Part shown: positions 43,329-52,419 of the stretch, one piece after another
How positions within the stretch are numbered: position 1 is the first letter of the stretch
Layout: each line of letters opens with the position of its first letter
Source: CBDFMR01 sp965249765
GTDB taxonomy: Bacteria > Bacteroidota > Bacteroidia > Chitinophagales > Saprospiraceae
DNA: 64,000 nt
NCBI GenBank assembly: GCA_965249765.1
Contig: CBDFMR010000003.1
Coordinates: 180,954-244,953 of the forward strand
Direction: 5' to 3'
Translations under genes and position numbers: made by a program
The notes under the pieces: generated by a model
The model's database searches: none
Seen by the model: the letters and a program-made list of their open reading frames with translations, nothing else
Told to the model about the DNA's origin: nothing

Positions 43329-45686
43329 ATGATAGAATATCCTGCCGAAATCAAGTCCCGCGGAAGATCCTCTACGGCAACCAGATACCGTAATGAAGTG
43401 TTGAAGGACTACTATAGTTGTATTGTTAGTAGAGAAGTTAGTCTCCTTGGAAGAAAAGAAGTGCTTACTGGTAAAGCAAAGTTTGGAATACTGGGTGATG
43501 GAAAGGAGCTGCCTCAAGTTGCTATGGCTAGGGTTTTTAAAAAAGGAGATTGGCGATCTGGTTACTATCGCGATCAAACATTTATGATGGCCAAAGGGCT
43601 ATGTTCAGTGAAAGACTACTTTGCACAATTGTATGCCGATTCGGACAATGATCCATTCTCAGGAGGGCGTCAAATGAATGCTCATTTTTGTTCGAGGACC
43701 ATTGACGCTGAAGGCCGATGGTTGGATCATCGTGAAATGTATAATGTATCGAGTGATATATCGTGTACTGCAGGACAGGTTGGACGAGCTCTGGGTATAG
43801 CCTTGGCATCGTCTCGGTTTCGTTCATTTGGCGAAATGCCAGATAATACTTTTTCAGTTTCAGGAAACGAAGTGAGTTTTTGTACCATAGGTGATGCAAG
43901 TACAAGCGAAGGTGCATTTTGGGAAACGATGAATGCTGCGGCGGTGATGAAAGTGCCACTCCTCATGGCTGTATGGGATGATGGTTATGGAATATCAGTA
44001 CCAATAGAACTTCAAACTACCAAAGGAAGCATTTCACGGGCATTAGAGGGGTTTTTAATAGACGAAGAGGGCAATGGCATTCGAATGTATACAGTTAAGG
44101 CTTGGGACTATCCTCACTTGATAGAAACGTTTGAGCGGGCAACTGACAAAGTAAGAGAAGAACATATTCCGGCACTCGTTCACGTCCAGGAGTGTACACA
44201 ACCTCAGGGTCACTCTACATCTGGGTCTCATGAGAGATATAAGAGTAAAGATCGACTCCAATGGGAGACCGATTTTGACGGCATAGTGAAAATGGAGGAA
44301 TGGATGATCGAGAATGACTTAATCGATCTTGCAGGAATAGACTCTATAAAAGAAAAGGCCATTGCGTACGCCCGAAAGGAAAAGCAAAACGCCTGGTCTG
44401 CTTTCAATGAACCTATCGTTGCATTGAAGAATGAGGCATTGTCTTTAGCCACGGATGAGGGGAATGAGGAAGTAGTCAAGGAGTTAAAGTCTATGATCAA
44501 TCCCACGTATGGAGAAGTTGTTCAGCAACTACGTAGACTTCTATATACCCGTGATGCCATTGACAATAAACAGACCATTGAATATCTGATATCAAATATC
44601 TATGGCAAAGCTGACAAATGGTTTCATAGTCACCTTACAAGTGAATCTGATAGATCCCCCATCAACCTGGATATTGTAGGACCTAAGTATTCTGATGATT
44701 CTGAGTCATTGACTGGATATCAAATTCTAAATAAATATTTTGATAAGAAGCTTTCAGATAACCCATACATTTTAGCTTTTGGTGAAGATGTAGGTCATAT
44801 CGGAGATGTGAATCAAGGATTTGTAGGGCTCCAGGAAAAGTATAGCCGTTTGCGCGTTTTTGATACTGGAATCAGAGAATGGACTATCATGGGACAGGCA
44901 ATTGGACTAGCAATGCGTGGATTCCGACCCATTGCTGAGATACAGTACCTTGACTATCTCATTTATGGACATTCTCCGTTGTCCGATGATCTGGCTACTT
45001 TACGATATCGCAGCTTTGGACAGCAGATGGCACCCGCAATTATACGTACACGAGGGCATAGACTAGAAGGTATTTGGCACGCCGGATCTCCACTGGGAAT
45101 GTTGATCAATTCACTACGTGGTATGCATGTATTGGTTCCACGAAATATGACAAAAGCCGCAGGATTCTATAATACTTTGCTAGAAGGAGATGACCCTGCT
45201 TTGGTCATAGAATGTCTCAATGGCTATAGACTCAAGGAAGTATGTCCTGACAACTTAGGTGACTATATGGAGCCACTCGGTGTACCGGAAATATTGATTG
45301 AAGGGAATGATGTATCTCTGGTTACATATGGATCTTGTGTAAGATTAGCTGAAACTGCAATAAAAACTCTCGATAAGATGAATGTCAGTGTTGAGTTGAT
45401 TGATGTACAGACATTGCTTCCGTTTGATATGGAGCATAGGATCGTTAGTTCTATAAAGAAAACCAACCGGATCATTTTTCTTGATGAGGATGTTCCTGGT
45501 GGGGCAACTGCATATATGATGAGGGAAGTTCTAGAGGTGCAAGGAGGCTATAGATATCTCGATGCGCCTCCTTTGACTTTAACAGCTCGTGCTCACCGTC
45601 CGCCTTATGGATCTGATGGTGACTATTTCAGTAAGCCCAATGTGGAAGATATAGTCGACATAGTTCTCTCTTCAGTCAACGAATAA
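43329..45686 (+). CDS. 2-oxoacid dehydrogenase E1, fused alpha and beta subunits
   Basis: 785 residues. The N-terminal E1-alpha-like part (about 30-340) contains RDQTFMMAKGL, ISCTAGQVGRALGIALASSRF, TIGDASTSEGAFWETMNAAAVMKVPLLMAVWDDGYGIS (TPP-binding stretch) and ECTQPQGHSTSGSHERYK. The C-terminal E1-beta part (about 450-780) has ILAFGEDVGHIGDVNQGFVGLQEKY, RPIAEIQYLDYL, GSPLGMLINSLRGMHVLVPRNMTKAAGFY and IIFLDEDVPGGATAYM. It decarboxylates a 2-oxoacid (pyruvate or branched-chain) in a complex with E2 and E3, which are not encoded nearby. The fused form is common in Bacteroidota. Confidence 0.92.
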   Translation: MIEYPAEIKSRGRSSTATRYRNEVLKDYYSCIVSREVSLLGRKEVLTGKAKFGILGDGKELPQVAMARVFKKGDWRSGYYRDQTFMMAKGLCSVKDYFAQLYADSDNDPFSGGRQMNAHFCSRTIDAEGRWLDHREMYNVSSDISCTAGQVGRALGIALASSRFRSFGEMPDNTFSVSGNEVSFCTIGDASTSEGAFWETMNAAAVMKVPLLMAVWDDGYGISVPIELQTTKGSISRALEGFLIDEEGNGIRMYTVKAWDYPHLIETFERATDKVREEHIPALVHVQECTQPQGHSTSGSHERYKSKDRLQWETDFDGIVKMEEWMIENDLIDLAGIDSIKEKAIAYARKEKQNAWSAFNEPIVALKNEALSLATDEGNEEVVKELKSMINPTYGEVVQQLRRLLYTRDAIDNKQTIEYLISNIYGKADKWFHSHLTSESDRSPINLDIVGPKYSDDSESLTGYQILNKYFDKKLSDNPYILAFGEDVGHIGDVNQGFVGLQEKYSRLRVFDTGIREWTIMGQAIGLAMRGFRPIAEIQYLDYLIYGHSPLSDDLATLRYRSFGQQMAPAIIRTRGHRLEGIWHAGSPLGMLINSLRGMHVLVPRNMTKAAGFYNTLLEGDDPALVIECLNGYRLKEVCPDNLGDYMEPLGVPEILIEGNDVSLVTYGSCVRLAETAIKTLDKMNVSVELIDVQTLLPFDMEHRIVSSIKKTNRIIFLDEDVPGGATAYMMREVLEVQGGYRYLDAPPLTLTARAHRPPYGSDGDYFSKPNVEDIVDIVLSSVNE

Positions 45687-45729
45687 CCCTTATTTTACTA
45701 AAGAATCTAACCTTAAAACAAGAAACCTT

Positions 45730-46455
45730 TTGAGTAAATCACTCATTATCATCCCCACCTACAATGAGATTGAAAATGTCTATGACATCATCAAGGCAAG
45801 TCTTAGTCAAGATGATACATTTTATATACTGATCGTTGATGACAATAGCCCCGACGGGACTGCTGATGCCGTGAAGGAAATCCAGGAATCTGAGGAAAGA
45901 TTACATATGCTGCAAAGAGCTGGAAAACAAGGATTGGGCACGGCATACATTGCGGGTTTTAAATATGCGCTGGAGAATAATTATGATTATGTCATGGAGA
46001 TGGATGCTGACTTTAGCCACAATCCTAAGGATTTGAAGAGACTTTATTCCGCTTGCACCCATGGGGCTGACATTGCAGTGGGTTCAAGGTATACAAAGGG
46101 TGGGGGGATTGAGAATTGGGGAAAGGATAGGCTGATTTTGTCTTACGGTGCTTCACTATATGTCCGTGCCATCACTTGGATGCCAATAAAGGATCCTACT
46201 GCTGGGTTTATTTGCTACTCAATAGAGGTCTTAAAAAAACTTGATCTCGATAAGGTCACGCAAAAAGGTTACGGTTTCCAGATAGAGATGAAGTACGCAT
46301 CAAGGCTCAATGGATTTAAAATCAAAGAAGTACCCATTACATTTACAGATCGGATCAAAGGAATCTCCAAGATGGACAGCTCCATCATCACTGAGGCCAT
46401 ATGGGGCGTCATCAAGATGCGGTGGAGGGGATTCGTCGGCTATTACAGATATTAG
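45730..46455 (+). CDS. Polyprenol/dolichol phosphate mannose synthase-like glycosyltransferase
   Basis: 241 residues, GT2 family. LIIIPTYNEIENVYDII (about 5-21), VDDNSPDGTADAVKEI (about 38-53), GLGTAYIAGFKYAL (about 71-84), MEMDADFSHNPKDLKRL (DxD metal site, about 93-109), VGSRYTKGGGIENWGKDRLILSYGASLYVR and DPTAGFICYS. Makes polyprenyl-phosphate sugars (mannose or glucose) at the inner membrane for glycosylation. Lacks C-terminal membrane helices. TTG start at 45730 gives SKSLIIIPTYNE directly; 44 bp after the E1 gene, so likely read together. Confidence 0.92.
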   Translation: MSKSLIIIPTYNEIENVYDIIKASLSQDDTFYILIVDDNSPDGTADAVKEIQESEERLHMLQRAGKQGLGTAYIAGFKYALENNYDYVMEMDADFSHNPKDLKRLYSACTHGADIAVGSRYTKGGGIENWGKDRLILSYGASLYVRAITWMPIKDPTAGFICYSIEVLKKLDLDKVTQKGYGFQIEMKYASRLNGFKIKEVPITFTDRIKGISKMDSSIITEAIWGVIKMRWRGFVGYYRY

Positions 46456-46558
46456 TTCTCTGCCCATTTTGCCAAATGCTCACTGTCAATGCTTCTTAGC
46501 CCGGTTTAAGTAGTCATTAAGGTCGATTCCTCGGCCCTTCAACTCTTCGATTCTTCAC

Positions 46559-47110
46559 CTAATCACCCCATCTATATGAATCGTTATCAAGACCTGCAAG
46601 ATCAAGCACTCGATCTACAACAGTATCTACGATTTCTTCCTTAGTAGAAGGAGAAGAATAAAAAGATGGGCTGGCATAGCAGATGACGCCTCCGGCTTCC
46701 GTGATGGTTGACATGTTTCGCAGATGAATAAGATTGAGTGGTGTCTCTCTCGGAACAAGGATAAGCCTTCTTCTTTCTTTGAGTATGACGTCAGCAGCTC
46801 TTCCAGTCAGATCACTTGATATACCGCTTGCAATCTTACCTACCTGACCCATAGAACAGGGACAGATAATCATGATGTCATGCTTAGAAGAACCAGAAGC
46901 AAAGGGAGCAAAAAAGTCTTTTCTATCGTAAAATTTAAACGGCCATTCTGACTCCTTAAACTCGCCGATTTCAATCTTCCAGTTGGTCAAGGCATTGACA
47001 CTATAGACGACAGAGACTTGGACGTCAGTCCTCTTGCTGAGCTTGGTCATTAGACGATGAGCATATATGGATCCGCTGGATCCACTGAGGGCAAGAATTA
47101 GCTTCTGCAT
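46559..47110 (-). CDS. ubiX: Flavin prenyltransferase UbiX
   Basis: 183 residues, normal length. Makes prenylated FMN for UbiD-type decarboxylases. Signatures are LILALSGSSGSIYAHRLM (about 3-20), FAPFASGSSKHDIMIICPCSMGQVGKIASGISSDLTGRAADVILKERRRLILVPRETPLNLIHLRNM (about 68-134) and a C-terminal DTVVDRVLDLAGL. No ubiD gene is in the window. Convergent with the glycosyltransferase gene. Confidence 0.94.
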   Translation of the reverse strand: MQKLILALSGSSGSIYAHRLMTKLSKRTDVQVSVVYSVNALTNWKIEIGEFKESEWPFKFYDRKDFFAPFASGSSKHDIMIICPCSMGQVGKIASGISSDLTGRAADVILKERRRLILVPRETPLNLIHLRNMSTITEAGGVICYASPSFYSSPSTKEEIVDTVVDRVLDLAGLDNDSYRWGD

Positions 47111-47421
47111 TGTGCAATACTACAAAAATCAGAATGAAAAAAAGTGCTGCCATTCTGCATTACCGCGTATGTATAACCAAATGCAGTAATTCCCATTTAC
47201 TTTCACTTAGCCGTGAAGGGAATCTAACCGCGATGATTGAGGGAAAAGGTTTAATAAGTGCGATTTATAATAAACATATTTCCAGGAAACAGTATCATAG
47301 AGGTGCAGCGCACCATCATCTTTATAGCTATAATTAACCAGGGTACGAGGTGCAGAGCACCGTAACAATTTTGCTATCCACACCATTATCGCGATGGATA
47401 TATTAAGGTTATTAATTATTA
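47111..47421. other. Non-coding stretch with paired GGTGCA hairpins
   Basis: 311 bp between ubiX and the MITE. Two near-identical 13-mers, GGTGCAGCGCACC (47302-47314) and GGTGCAGAGCACC (47349-47361), are short hairpins in direct repeat. The first belongs to the wider set of short palindromes seen at 14.3 and 52.5 kb in design, not in sequence. I see no gene. Confidence 0.45.
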
Positions 47422-47605
47422 GGGTACCTCTATATACCCCATTCACTAGTTGAACAAAATCCCAATGAGATTTCTAATTAATTTTTTTGACTTCATACTT
47501 CGTTAAATTTCAGTCGAATAGCAAAGGCTATGTTCCCTCAATTTGCCTTGTCTAAAGCCAAAATAATTTAATTTCAACTTAATTCAGTAGTAAATAGAGG
47601 TGCCC
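47422..47605. mobile_element. 184-bp MITE (copy 2, uninterrupted)
   Basis: Same element as at 42477-43216 but without the IS200. Left end GGGTACCTCTAT; right end has one change in the inverted repeat (ATAGAGGTGCCC). Flanks read ATTA and ATTG, a degenerate 4-bp duplication at best. Only two bases differ from copy 1, so spread was recent. Confidence 0.8.
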
Positions 47606-47656
47606 ATTGGTAGATTCGTAGGGAAAACCCTATTCACCCACAGTAAAAAAACTATC

Positions 47657-48638
47657 ATGAAAAATATTTAGATATCATTATTAGTCTTCGCTTCAATTAG
47701 CGTCACTGCTCAGCAGAAGTTATGGAATTGTACTGTAGACAAAGGCTCATTTGTTTCACAAATGGAAGATGGAAAATTGTTTGTCAAGGAAGAGTTCAGC
47801 ATTTCCCTGATAAATAATATTTCAGGCGAGAAAGAGAGGGAGGCTGACTTTAAGGCTAAGGATGATTCTCGGTTTCTTGACAACCTTCCTATCATGTATT
47901 TTGAAGGTAAGACCTATACAGTTATAGATGGTTCTACTGGATACGTCAGAAGACTGGAAAGAAAGTTTGGAAAAACGAAGTAACTATAGACCCTTCCTTT
48001 GAATACATCGTGGATGGAGATGATATGATAATGTATTCTGATCAAAGACTTTTGGTATTCAATATGAAATCAGGTAAAATCGTAAAGTCAGAAAAAAATT
48101 CAAGTTTAAGGACTTCGATTATGAAACCCAAAAACCGCAGATAGTTCCAACTGACAATGGAGTATTTCTGAAGGGCTAGAATACGGTGTTTATCACAAGC
48201 CGAAAAGGCGTTATGAAGCACGAGGCCAAATACAAATCAACCAATAAATCTTCAGGACTTATGAAGCTTGCCAACGTCGCTGTCCAGGTAGCTACTGTCA
48301 AAACTGGTAATACAGGTAAGCTTCTTACGGTGTATCAAGGTGATCAGATGATTCATAAGGGTTCTATGGTCGATGGACTTAATGACAATTGGGATTATGC
48401 CAATAAACTAAAAGCGGATAGACAAGCGAAGCAAAATCGTGGGTCAAATCAGTTTCCATATGTATATACCAAACTGAAAACAGGAAAGAAAGGATTAATA
48501 TTCCTGGATCCTGTTTCTGGCAAGGAGCGATTTGATATAGTGATGGAAGAAAAGGACCCAAATTACATTGTCGATGAAATCGATGGGATAGTCTTTATCC
48601 AAAGCAAGTCTTCCCTTAAAGCTGTAGATGTAAAATAA
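47657..48638 (+). pseudogene. Decayed PQQ-propeller-like secreted protein
   Basis: A gene remnant across several frames. ATG 47657 begins a signal peptide broken by TAG at codon 5 (MKNI stop ISLLVFASISVTAQQKLWN). It continues VDKGSFVSQMEDGKLFVKEEFSISLINNISGE and TYTVIDGSTGYV, shifts frame near 47945 to RQKTGKKVWKNEV and RLLVFNMKSGKIVKSE, shifts again near 48100, passes another stop at 48177-48179, and ends as NTVFITSRKGVMKHEAKYKS to LKAVDVK at 48638. The repeated DxxTGKxxW and GKxxL strands look like PQQ/beta-propeller repeats. It lies just downstream of the MITE, which may have entered its promoter. Confidence 0.7.
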
Positions 48639-49862
48639 TCACATTGCTTCGGCTACGGTAAATATACTTCCGGTGACAAGGACTAGATCGTTGCTGGATG
48701 CTGTATTTTTTGCGGCTGCCAGTGCTTCCTTGACAGATGAATAGGAATCTCCGTTGAGGCCATGATTTGAGGCCTTCTTTTTAAGCAGTTGAGCGTCATA
48801 GCCTCGCGGAATATTTGCCTTGCAAAAATAATATGTGGCATTTTTTGGAAGGAGATATAATATATCATCATGGTTTTTATCACTCACCATCCCAAGCATA
48901 ATATGTATATGGGGATAAAACGATTTGCTTAAGAAATTAAACAGAGATGAGATGCCATCGACATTATGTGCGCTGTCGGCATAGATGTCAGGACTGGTAC
49001 CAAGTTTTTGCCACCTTCCTATGAATCCAAAATTCGAAGCCACATTCGCAATGCCATCCTTCAAGTTGATATCACTGATGTTAATTCCTAATTCAACCAA
49101 TAATTCTTTGCACGAAGTGACCGTACTGAGATTATCAGTAAAGTAATCAGGCTGGTGACCGCTCTGAGGTTGGTCTCTACTTACTTCAGAAGGACAATGC
49201 AAAGGACATGGGAGACTTCGTGACCTTTTTTCAAAAACATCACATATGAGATCCTGATTTCTACCAATGAGACATGGAACATCCTTCTTCATTATGCCAG
49301 CTTTTTCTACTGCTATTTTTTGAAGTGTGTCTCCCAGCATTGATTGATGATCAAGGCCGATATTGGTTATAACTGTCAGAATAGGATTTATAATATTAGT
49401 CGAGTCAAGTCTTCCTCCCAGACCGGTTTCTATCACAGCTACATCTATTTTTTCATTTCTGAAATGATCAAATGCCATTGCTACAGTTATTTCGAAAAAT
49501 GATGGCTTTATTTCATTAATGATGTCATTTATTTTTCCGATAAATTTTACTACAGTATTCTTGGTAATCATCTTTCCATTTACCTTGATTCTTTCTCTGA
49601 AATCTAGGTAATGAGGAGACGTGTATAGACCGACCTTGTACCCAGCTTCCATAAGGGTAGAGGCGAGATAATGACAAACTGACCCTTTGCCATTTGTGCC
49701 GGCAACATGGATCGTCTTATAACTTAAATGAGGATGGCCAAGGAAACTATCAAGATGCCTGATGTTATCAAGCGTTTTTTTTAATGCGGCTGCACCCTCA
49801 CGTTGATACATGGGTAGCTGGCGGTACATGAATTCCAGCGTATCTTTATATAATTCGTCCAT
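48639..49862 (-). CDS. folC: Bifunctional folylpolyglutamate/dihydrofolate synthase
   Basis: 407 residues, Mur-ligase fold. P-loop HVAGTNGKGSVCHYLASTL (about 52-70), VGLYTSPHYLDFRERIKVNG (about 76-95), FEITVAMAFDHF (about 121-132), VIETGLGGRLDSTN (about 138-151), NIGLDHQSMLGDTLQKIAVEKAGI (about 166-189) and DSAHNVDGISSL in the C-domain. Adds glutamate to dihydropteroate and folates in the cytoplasm. Convergent with the propeller pseudogene, whose stop is adjacent. Confidence 0.95.
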   Translation of the reverse strand: MDELYKDTLEFMYRQLPMYQREGAAALKKTLDNIRHLDSFLGHPHLSYKTIHVAGTNGKGSVCHYLASTLMEAGYKVGLYTSPHYLDFRERIKVNGKMITKNTVVKFIGKINDIINEIKPSFFEITVAMAFDHFRNEKIDVAVIETGLGGRLDSTNIINPILTVITNIGLDHQSMLGDTLQKIAVEKAGIMKKDVPCLIGRNQDLICDVFEKRSRSLPCPLHCPSEVSRDQPQSGHQPDYFTDNLSTVTSCKELLVELGINISDINLKDGIANVASNFGFIGRWQKLGTSPDIYADSAHNVDGISSLFNFLSKSFYPHIHIMLGMVSDKNHDDILYLLPKNATYYFCKANIPRGYDAQLLKKKASNHGLNGDSYSSVKEALAAAKNTASSNDLVLVTGSIFTVAEAM

Positions 49863-49919
49863 CAGAAGACCTTGAAATCAGTTTATGATAAGCTTAACAA
49901 AATTTAATGAAAATGACTA

Positions 49920-49927
49920 TATATTTG
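49920..49927 (+). promoter_or_regulatory. -7 box (TATATTTG) for the thioredoxin-fold gene
   Basis: TATATTTG 18-25 bp before ATG 49945, matching TAnnTTTG. Confidence 0.45.
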
Positions 49928-49944
49928 AAGTCTAAATATAATTC

Positions 49945-50472
49945 ATGGGAACAAAGTTGAGTTTTTTTGGAGTTATTTTAATTGCAGTTGTTATGAGTGG
50001 CTTCACACTCGTAGATAATGTTGATGATAACGAGATCAAATGGTATTCATGGGAGGAGGCCATGAAAATGCAGAAGACAAGCCCTAAGAAAGTTTTTATC
50101 GATGTATATACTTCATGGTGTGGATATTGTAACAAAATGGATAGAGAAACATTTACTGATGATGACATTATCAAGTATATTAATGAGAATTTCTATGCAG
50201 TCAAGTTTAACGCTGAGCAAAAAGAGAACATTGAATTCAATGGGACTTCATTCAAGTTTGTCAAAGGAGGTAGGCGAGGCTATCATCAATTGGCTCAGGT
50301 ATTACTTGATAATAGGATGAGTTATCCGTCTTTTGTTTACCTTGATGAGGAGGGCGCTCGCATTATGATATCTCCCGGATATAAGACCCCGCCTATGCTC
50401 AAGAAAGAACTTACATTTGCCAGCGAAGAGCACTATAAAACTAGCAAGTGGGATTCCTATAGGAAAAAATAG
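49945..50472 (+). CDS. Exported thioredoxin-fold protein
   Basis: 175 residues. N-terminal signal or anchor (LSFFGVILIAVVMSGFTLV), then a thioredoxin fold: KKVFIDVYTSWCGYCNKMDRETFTDDDIIKYINENFYAVKFNAEQ (about 48-92), with CGYC at 59-62 as the redox site, and the cis-Pro region SYPSFVYLDEEG (about 130-141). This DUF255/thioredoxin_7-like group acts as periplasmic thiol oxidoreductase or reductase. Single gene with its own -7 box. Confidence 0.88.
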   Translation: MGTKLSFFGVILIAVVMSGFTLVDNVDDNEIKWYSWEEAMKMQKTSPKKVFIDVYTSWCGYCNKMDRETFTDDDIIKYINENFYAVKFNAEQKENIEFNGTSFKFVKGGRRGYHQLAQVLLDNRMSYPSFVYLDEEGARIMISPGYKTPPMLKKELTFASEEHYKTSKWDSYRKK

Positions 50473-50607
50473 GACAGATTAGTATCTTTTTGATTATAAG
50501 TCCGTCTTAATTTTTGTTGGGTTGAATGGCCCGACATGAATTAAAATTTTCGATTGTATCGAATTCTAAGTAACTTATACTCTTTATTAATTTAAACCAA
50601 CTTGTAT

Positions 50608-51438
50608 ATGAGAAACATACTTGCAGTAATTCTCTTTATTCTTTGGTTGCTCTTAGGGTGGTGTTATTGCTTGCAACCTTGTTGTGATGATGATGCTTCC
50701 ATCGGAACTACAACTGAAAAAGATGACTCCGCAGATAAAATCGATGCAACATCTGATGCGGTCGTAGAAAAATCCGGCCCTCTTCTTTATAATTGGTCCA
50801 ATCATCATCCGATATTCGGTGAGGGATGGGCAGATGAGAGAGACAGGATAGCAGCCATGTGTGGGGAGAATAAAATCCTTCAGATTACAGGTCATTATCG
50901 GAAGGATGAGACCAACAATACTACATTTGAAAACCTCGGCCTCGCGCGGGTAGACAGCCTTATGAGGTATTTCAGCAATTATTGTCCCCCAGAGCAGATT
51001 CGTATCTCTTCGAGATTAGTGGGAGCTGATGACGCAGATCGCCATTCAAAGTTTGAAAGCGCATCATTCAAGAGTCTTGTCAATACTGAAAATGTGAAAG
51101 AGGTGGATGACAAGGCACTTATCTATTTCCCTTACGGATCTACCAATAAACTCAATGCAGCTGATGTAGAGTCATATTTGGATGATGTTGCTGAGAGAGT
51201 AAATAAGTCGGGAGAAACGGTGCATCTTGAAGGGCACACGGATAGCTCTGGCAGTAGTAGTCACAACATGAGACTAGGACAGCGCCGAGCGCAGGTCATC
51301 AAAGATTACCTAGTACGAAAAGGAATGTCCGCTTCAAAAGTAAAGGTGACATCTAAGGGTGAAGAAGATTCCATAGCAACTAATGATACTAAGGCCAGTA
51401 TGGCCAAGAATCGAAGAACCGAACTAACAATTAAATAA
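50608..51438 (+). CDS. OmpA-family envelope protein
   Basis: 276 residues from ATG 50608 (a TTG two codons earlier is possible). One N-terminal hydrophobic helix (NILAVILFILWLLLGWCYCL) rather than a barrel, a linker with an Asp/Ser-rich stretch, a middle domain (about 60-150), and a C-terminal OmpA peptidoglycan-binding domain: IYFPYGSTNKLN (about 169), VHLEGHTDSSGSSSHNMRLGQRRAQVIKDYLVRKGM (about 210-245), and KNRRTELTI at the end. It should tie an inner-membrane or lipid anchor to the wall. The next gene starts 18 bp later, also with an N-terminal anchor. Confidence 0.88.
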   Translation: MRNILAVILFILWLLLGWCYCLQPCCDDDASIGTTTEKDDSADKIDATSDAVVEKSGPLLYNWSNHHPIFGEGWADERDRIAAMCGENKILQITGHYRKDETNNTTFENLGLARVDSLMRYFSNYCPPEQIRISSRLVGADDADRHSKFESASFKSLVNTENVKEVDDKALIYFPYGSTNKLNAADVESYLDDVAERVNKSGETVHLEGHTDSSGSSSHNMRLGQRRAQVIKDYLVRKGMSASKVKVTSKGEEDSIATNDTKASMAKNRRTELTIK

Positions 51439-51456
51439 TCAGAAAAAACAAAGATC

Positions 51457-52356
51457 ATGAATTTCAATATATTTTCCTTATTCAACTTTTGTGATTGGTG
51501 GTGGCTGGCATGGTTGCTTCCATTCCTCTTAGGTCTGCTTATTGGCTGGCTGCTTTGGGGTAGATTTAAAGCCCTATTGGCTGATGCCAATGACGAGATA
51601 GCCAAACTAAAAGTCAGGATAAGTGAACTCGAAGACCTACTAGCAAAATGCAAGAGTGCTCGTGCCGACCTCGAAGGCGAGATAGCTTTGCTGAAAGGAC
51701 TTCTTAGAGAAAAAGAACTGGCATTGAAAGCGGCGTTGGAGTGTGATGGAGATGTTGCCGTGACGCCTATTGCAGTAACTCCTCGTAGAAACAAGTACGA
51801 TAAGCTCAAAGAGGACAACCTTCAGGTTATAGAGGGGATCGGTCCTAAGATGAATGAGGTGCTCATAGAAAATGGCATCACTTCCTGGTCTGTACTCGCA
51901 GGGAAAAATCATGGCGACTTGAAAGCCATCCTGGACAAGTATGGCGACAAGTACAGAATAATTGACCCATCTGATTGGCCAGCACAGGCGGCACTTGCTG
52001 CTCGTGGGGACTGGGATGGATTGATAGCTCATCAGACCGCTGATGGATCTGAGTCCAAGGCAGAAAATCTTATGATAAAAATGGGCATCATCAAGAAATG
52101 GACCTTGGATGACCTCAAAGCTGTCGAAGGCATCGGACCCAAAATTGAAGGTTTACTCAATGATGCAGGCATCAACACATGGAGAGAATTAGCGAATACG
52201 GCTGTCGATAAAATCCAGTCTATTCTGGATGCCGCGGGTGATCGTTTTAATCTTGCTGATCCTATGACTTGGCCTCATCAAGCCGGATTTGCGGCAGATG
52301 GCAAGTGGGATGAGCTTGACGATCTTCAGGAAAAATTATTAGGCGGAAGAGTTTAG
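51457..52356 (+). CDS. Membrane-anchored protein with two helix-hairpin-helix (DUF4332-like) domains
   Basis: 299 residues. N-terminal helix CDWWWLAWLLPFLLGLLIGWLLWG (about 9-33), a coiled coil (LLADANDEIAKLKVRISELEDLLAKCKSARADLEGEIALLKGLLREKELAL, about 37-88), then two homologous modules: LQVIEGIGPKMNEVLIENGI (about 124-143) and LKAVEGIGPKIEGLLNDAGI (about 220-239), each ending in DPSDWPAQAALAARGDWD or DPMTWPHQAGFAADGKWD. The GIGPK hairpin is the classical DNA- or protein-binding HhH. Location behind the OmpA gene suggests an envelope complex. Terminator follows. Confidence 0.8.
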   Translation: MNFNIFSLFNFCDWWWLAWLLPFLLGLLIGWLLWGRFKALLADANDEIAKLKVRISELEDLLAKCKSARADLEGEIALLKGLLREKELALKAALECDGDVAVTPIAVTPRRNKYDKLKEDNLQVIEGIGPKMNEVLIENGITSWSVLAGKNHGDLKAILDKYGDKYRIIDPSDWPAQAALAARGDWDGLIAHQTADGSESKAENLMIKMGIIKKWTLDDLKAVEGIGPKIEGLLNDAGINTWRELANTAVDKIQSILDAAGDRFNLADPMTWPHQAGFAADGKWDELDDLQEKLLGGRV

Positions 52357-52383
52357 GACATAACTCAGCCCTCAAAAATATAA

Positions 52384-52419
52384 AGATGACATCGCCTCAT
52401 GCGGTGTCATCTTTTTTTT
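52384..52419 (+). terminator. Rho-independent terminator after the OmpA/HhH operon
   Basis: Stem AGATGACATCGC / GCGGTGTCATCT with loop CTCAT, followed by eight T. Confidence 0.9.

Noticed and set aside
47110..47446. ORFs of 75 and 79 residues between ubiX and the propeller remnant
   Set aside because: They run over hairpins and the MITE end, on both strands, with no protein-like pattern.
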